Source of the DNA: Pythium myriotylum
Taxonomy: Eukaryota > Oomycota > Peronosporomycetes > Pythiales > Pythiaceae
Length of the DNA: 64,000 nucleotides
Assembly (NCBI GenBank): GCA_023091665.1
Contig: JALJCQ010000008.1
Span: forward strand, 62,001 to 126,000
Direction of reading: 5' to 3'
Made by a program: the position numbers and the translations under genes. Every line of letters begins with the position of its first letter. The stretch's first letter is position 1. The notes below the pieces were generated by a model, which had not been told where the DNA came from, made no database searches, and was given only the letters and a program-made list of their open reading frames with translations. Positions 59,985 to 64,000 of this stretch are shown piece by piece.

Positions 59985-60360
59985 AAGGGTCTTCTCAAGT
60001 CGTGGTCAAATATTTGGTGGTTGCGGATCCGGTATATACCCCTCAGACCAAGTCGAACGTAACGGTCCACGACCGTACACAGCATTTCGCTTGGAGGAAG
60101 CGTGAGCAGCCGCTCCGAGTCGACCCCTGTCGACGAGCGCCAAAGACTTGGCAAAAGGCGAACTCCTTGTACTCAGATTATTCCCCTAGGGAATGATCCC
60201 CCCTATACCTGATATCCCTGGTATCTAATACCCAGGGATATCACCTACTGAATCTAATAAAAGAGAGTCACTACTTAGGGTAACTTTTCCCCTAAGTGGA
60301 TCACACACATTATGTACCTACACAACCTAACCTACTTGTGTAACCTTGTACCCCGTTACA
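59985..60360 (-). repeat. 3' LTR of the chromovirus
   Basis: Read on the minus strand it starts TGTAACGGGGTAC at 60360. The far end is not certain because the 5' LTR is outside the window. A CA near 59985 is the likely end. It contains small internal repeats of ggtatctaatacccaggg type. Confidence 0.6.
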
Positions 60361-60373
60361 CCACCCCCCACCC
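60361..60373 (-). promoter_or_regulatory. Polypurine tract of the chromovirus
   Basis: The minus strand reads gggtggggggtgg immediately before the TGTAACG of the LTR, the expected position for plus-strand DNA priming. Confidence 0.8.
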
Positions 60374-61311
60374 AAAATGAGGAACACCCTTGTCCCTACT
60401 TTAGGAACAGCCGTGTCCTAGAAAAGGAACACGAGCCTGTTCCAGTACGGAATTTCCGAGGACCCACACGGAAATGGGTACAGACTCATGGCGACCATGA
60501 GCGCGAAGTCGCGTGTCGATTTTTCGACAACGACTGATCGAGAGCCGCAGCGGCTTGGCGCAACACCTCGCTGCGTCATGAGACGCATGCAGACGTGCGC
60601 GCGGTCGCCAGCGACCACTGGATCATGACGATCCCCCAAAACTGGGCCATTTTGCCGTCTGACGGCGGCAAGCCAAAATGGCATGGTCAGACGACCATTG
60701 CGAGGCGAGCAGAGCTCGCGGCAAGCCCAAACTTCGCACGCACACTCAATGCGGTGGGTTCTTGCCTTGTGCAAGCGTACAGACCTGTACGATGCGATCT
60801 CGCAAAGTTCGTCTCTTGACGGTGCCCAGAACTGGGTCCAGTCTAATACTGGAGACTGTGGTCGGTGGGTATGCACCGCGAGTACTACCAAGTACTCGAG
60901 AGGCTGGCTAGCCTCATCCAGCGACTCAACTGAGTGCATGGAGTGCGGGGATACCCGTGGCAGTCGAACAACGATGTTGCCGGACAACTTCGTGTTGTCG
61001 GCCACACGCTCGGGCGTGATGGCTACACCGCAGAGAACTGCTCGGTGTAGCAACACCAAACTGAACCAGCCACTCTGGCTTGGTGCGAGCGTTGTCCAAC
61101 GCGACCGATGAGGTCGGTGGACACTGTCGAAGCTTCGACTGAGCCGAACGCGGCGTTCTCGCCATCTTCATGGCCTTCTGCTTGGGTCTTGTACCCATGT
61201 CTATGATAGACAGGGACAGTTGACTGAGACGGACCTTCCGTGTGCTCCACTGAGCGTCTTCCTTGAGGAACTTGAGACACTTCTCATCTTGGTGGAGGTG
61301 GTCGGCCCCAC
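60374..61311 (-). other. Long 3' region of the chromovirus
   Basis: About 940 bp between the chromodomain stop and the polypurine tract, unusually long for a chromovirus. The minus strand is open 61059-60418 (213 aa) and 61324-60926 (132 aa). Neither shows a known domain. Confidence 0.45.
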
Positions 61312-63371
61312 CTACTGGAACCATCCAGGATGATCATGTTCGCAAGCGCGAACAAGATCAGAGCAATCTTGCCTGAGAATACTCTCATCGACCCAGGAGC
61401 TCTGGTTGCTTGGGTACCCAAGCCACTTGACCAAGAGCTGGCGGACGCCATTGTGCACACGCACACTGTCGAGAGACTCGACGTGATAATGGCGTTCGCC
61501 ATTCCTGTCGATCACAGGCAAAGGAGCGCGCACCGGTCGCAGCGCTTTCCTTCTGGTCTTGACACCAGTGTCGGGGACCCGACGTGCTCCTTCGGGTTCA
61601 GCAAACGTAACCCGACGTCGTATTGACGACGCTGCGGTCGCATTTGACGACCACGTCGAACTTCGACGGGCATGAGCAAGCCGTGCAGAGCGTCTTGGCT
61701 CTTCGCTGTGTGGGTGAACCACGTCACTTGCAGAACCCTGCACTGCGACAGATTCGCTAGAGGAATCATCCGTGACTGGTATGTTCTCGTGCGCGACTGT
61801 CGGTGGTTGCAACTCCGCTTGGAATTGTTTCCGACGACTCTTCGTCCGATTCATCTCCATCAGGGCGGAGATACGGCTTGAGCAAGCCGACGTAGAACGT
61901 CGGGTGCGTCTGCAACCATGTTGGCAGATCGACCCTGTAGGAGTTTCCACTCCGCTTCAACACCTTGAACGGGCCGATATATCTCGGCAGCAGCTTTGAG
62001 CTGCCCAAGCTGGACACAGCATTCTGAGACAGGTTCTTCGTGCTGACAAGCACATAGTCGCCTGGCTTGAACACATGCGTGTTCTTCCGACCGTGCTTGT
62101 CGGCTTGTTCCTTCTGAACATCTTGGGCAGCTGCCATCGCGTCACGCACGCGGGTGATGACATTCACACGTGTCGACAAGAACTCGTCGATCTTGCGGCG
62201 CTCCGCCGACTTGGAAACACCTTCCAACTGGGAGGCAAGTAATTGCCGAGCCCCTCCCCCACCAGACCGGGCACTGCCCATGAGACAGAGCAGCAGCGCT
62301 GGGTGTCTCAACCCGTTCACGTAGAACGGCGACAGACCTGTCGAGGCATGAACAGAGTTGTTCATGGCGAACTCCACCATGGGGAGGTGGTCGCACCACG
62401 AGAGTGGGTCACTCGCACAATACGAGCGGAGGATATCCTCGACGACGCGGTTGGCGCGCTCGGTCTGACCATCGGTCTCCGGATGGTCCGTCGTCGACAT
62501 GTCGAGCCTGGAGCCCAGGATTTGGAAAAGTCCCTCCCAGAAATCGCTGGTGAATCGGGGATCCCGATCGGAGACAACCGAATCGGGCAAGCCGTGGAGA
62601 CGGAATACGACGTCAACGAAGAGTCGTGCACAGTCGAGACCTGTGCAGGTGTCTGACACCGGAGCAAGATGAACCATCTTGCTGAGACGGTCGACGAAGG
62701 CCAGCACACCATTGTGCCCTCTGGACGTCTTCGGCATGCCGAAGAAGAAGTCCATGCTCACAGAGCGCCAGCAGTCTCTGGGGACAGGCAGGCTCTGAAG
62801 CGGGGCCTGAGAGTGTGAAGTTGGCTTCACTTGTTGACAGACGTCACACGTGCGGACATACCGCGACACCCACTAGTACATCTTGGGCCACCAAAATCTT
62901 GGGCTGAGAAGCGAGTATGTCTTCTCACGGCCAAGATGGCCAGCACCGGGTGCGTCGTGGGCACCATGCGCGATCACATATCACAGGTCGTCGTCTGCAG
63001 GAACGACAACGCGAGCTTCTTCGCTGTTCGAGACCTGATATTTCAGGAGGCCGTCTTCGAACGTGTACCGATGGAGTCGGGCTCGAACACGAGGCGAGAG
63101 AGACTTCTCCGAGTCGGATGACTTGAGAGCACGAATGATCTCCGCACATTGTGCGTCGCCTGCGTAGGCGTCACGAATCAAGTCGTAGACATCAGAAGCA
63201 ACTGATGTGAGATGGTGTATCTCGTAGTCGGGACGCCGAGAGAGTGCGTCCGCCAGCACGTTGAGCCGACCCGGCTTGTACTCAACAGTAAAGTTGTATT
63301 CTGAAAAGAATGACAACCAGCGAGCCATTCGCGGCGACAAGTGTGGAGACTGTGTCGCTGTGCGTAGAGAC

Positions 63372-63385
63372 GCATGGTCCGTATA
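63372..63385 (+). repeat. Target duplication, left copy
   Basis: gcatggtccgtata, repeated at 63597-63610 on the other side of the small insertion. Confidence 0.85.
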
Positions 63386-63596
63386 TATATATATATATAT
63401 ATATATATTTGGGAAAGTAGAGTCACATTCACTTAGTTGGTGGGGTCCGCACTAACCGACGTAATTCTACTCATCTGAACGCACTAAGTCCATTCGCTCA
63501 TGTAGCTGGTGGAGCGCGGCGGTGTCGTTGTGGTGGTCGCAGGGCAATAGGCCGTGGTCTTTTCTGGCGGGACGTCGTAGGGTGGGGATCATGAGT
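63386..63596 (-). mobile_element. Small LINE/SINE-like insertion with (TA)n tail
   Basis: 211 bp interrupt the RNase H sequence exactly after YTDHA. The flanks share the 14-bp duplication gcatggtccgtata. Read on the minus strand the insert ends in a (TA) repeat of about 12 units beside the duplication. A variable-length duplication of about 14 bp plus a simple-repeat 3' tail is the signature of target-primed reverse transcription. No pol III boxes were recognised, so it may be a 5'-truncated non-LTR element instead of a SINE. Confidence 0.7.
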
Positions 63597-63610
63597 GCAT
63601 GGTCCGTATA
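63597..63610 (+). repeat. Target duplication, right copy
   Basis: gcatggtccgtata. Removing one copy and the insert restores a continuous RNase H reading frame. Confidence 0.85.
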
Positions 63611-64000
63611 GACCACGAACGGCAACGCGCCGAGAAGGTGAACACGGAACTTCACCAAGGCGTACTTCATCGCCAACAACTCCTTGTCGTGAACTGGGTA
63701 GTTCTTCTCGGCCGCTTGGAGTTGCCGAGACTGGTAAGAGATGACTCTCTCGTGACCATCTTGGTCCTTCTGCAAAAGTGCACAGCCGATCGCATAGTCG
63801 GAGGCGTCACAGACGACGCTGTACTGGGCGGAGCCATCCGGCAACGCCAGGATCGGCGCTTGGAGGAGACTCTCCTTGATTTTCTGGAAGGCAGCTTCCG
63901 TGTCGTGAGACCACGACCACTCAACGTCATTCTTGAGCAGCTGAGTCAGCGGCCGAGCCATCTCGGCGTAGTTCTTCGTGAACCGGTGCAAGTAGTTGGC

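Larger units (their letters stand above)
61312..63991 (-). pseudogene. Chromovirus pol: RNase H, integrase and chromodomain, broken
   Basis: 63991-63598: end of RT and RNase H (CDASDYAIGCALLQK, KNYPVHDKELLA, VVYTDHA). After a 211-bp insertion it resumes at about 63371 with LSPRMARWLSFFSEYNF and ADALSRRPDYE. An in-frame TGA (near 62981) precedes the HHCC finger ([19 protein letters not shown]), which itself contains a TAG at 62870-62872. The integrase core follows with Asp (SMDFFFG), Asp (VSDRDPRFTS) and Glu (TDGQTERAN). A GPF/Y-type module follows (LLPRYIGPFKVLKRSGNSYRVDLP). It stops at 61766. The chromodomain (YHVESLDSVRV..QLLVKWLGYPSNQSSWV) is in another frame (61950-61312), so a frameshift lies near 61780. 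Confidence 0.88.
59985..64000 (-). mobile_element. Ty3/gypsy chromovirus, 5' part outside window
   Basis: In the minus direction the order is RNase H, integrase zinc finger, integrase core, chromodomain, about 950 bp of 3' sequence, polypurine tract, 3' LTR. RT, protease and Gag lie beyond the right edge. Integrase downstream of RNase H plus a C-terminal chromodomain identifies a Ty3-type chromovirus. It is decayed, with stops, a frameshift and an internal insertion. Confidence 0.85.

Overview
This window looks like nuclear DNA of an oomycete, probably of the Phytophthora/Pythium lineage. The reasons are very short introns (about 50-80 bp), dense GC-rich genes, a TKL kinase fused to armadillo repeats, secreted PAN/Apple-type proteins, a GBP-type GTPase with a C-terminal PH domain, and a mix of Ty3, Ty1 and tyrosine-recombinase retroelements. 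The species cannot be fixed from the sequence alone.

Region 1 (1-17.7 kb) is an unstable repeat- and transposon-rich block. It opens with the 3' part of a Pro/Ser/Lys repeat protein gene. It then forms a compound palindrome whose order is: kinase 3' fragment, Pro/Ala gene (minus), spacer, Pro/Ala gene (plus), PAN gene (minus), spacer, PAN gene (plus), Pro/Ala remnant, intact kinase gene. The two small secreted-protein genes are each present as near-identical head-to-head pairs. The right arm of the PAN palindrome is split by a 7.3 kb insertion: a short non-autonomous LTR element (335 bp LTRs, TSD GTCGG) that itself carries a 5.36 kb tyrosine-recombinase retrotransposon with textbook split direct repeats (A1, ORFs, B1-A2-B2).

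Region 2 (17.7-53 kb) is a compact housekeeping block. On the minus strand are a TKL kinase/ARM protein, an SHPRH-like SNF2-PHD-RING ubiquitin ligase, a probable complex I NDUFB10-like subunit, a GBP-PH GTPase, a NOL12/Nop25 rRNA-processing protein, ribosomal protein eL42, a short-chain dehydrogenase and an isocitrate-lyase/PEP-mutase family enzyme. On the plus strand are a five-exon coiled-coil gene, VPS15, a 15-exon coiled-coil gene with an 11-nt micro-exon, an alpha/beta hydrolase with a RanBP2 zinc finger, and a DUS2-type tRNA dihydrouridine synthase with a C-terminal zinc finger. I rebuilt the intron structures by hand from GT/AG signals and reading phase. They are predictions.

Region 3 (53-64 kb) is again accessory DNA. 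It holds a frameshifted oxidoreductase-like remnant ending in a C27 tract, a 742 bp Mutator-like non-autonomous element with 157 bp terminal inverted repeats and a 10 bp TSD, one unrecognised large ORF, an inverted remnant of the region-1 LTR family, a truncated Ty1/copia element with an initiator-tRNA-type primer site, and a decayed Ty3/gypsy chromovirus running off the right edge. That chromovirus carries a small insertion with a (TA)n tail and a 14 bp target duplication.
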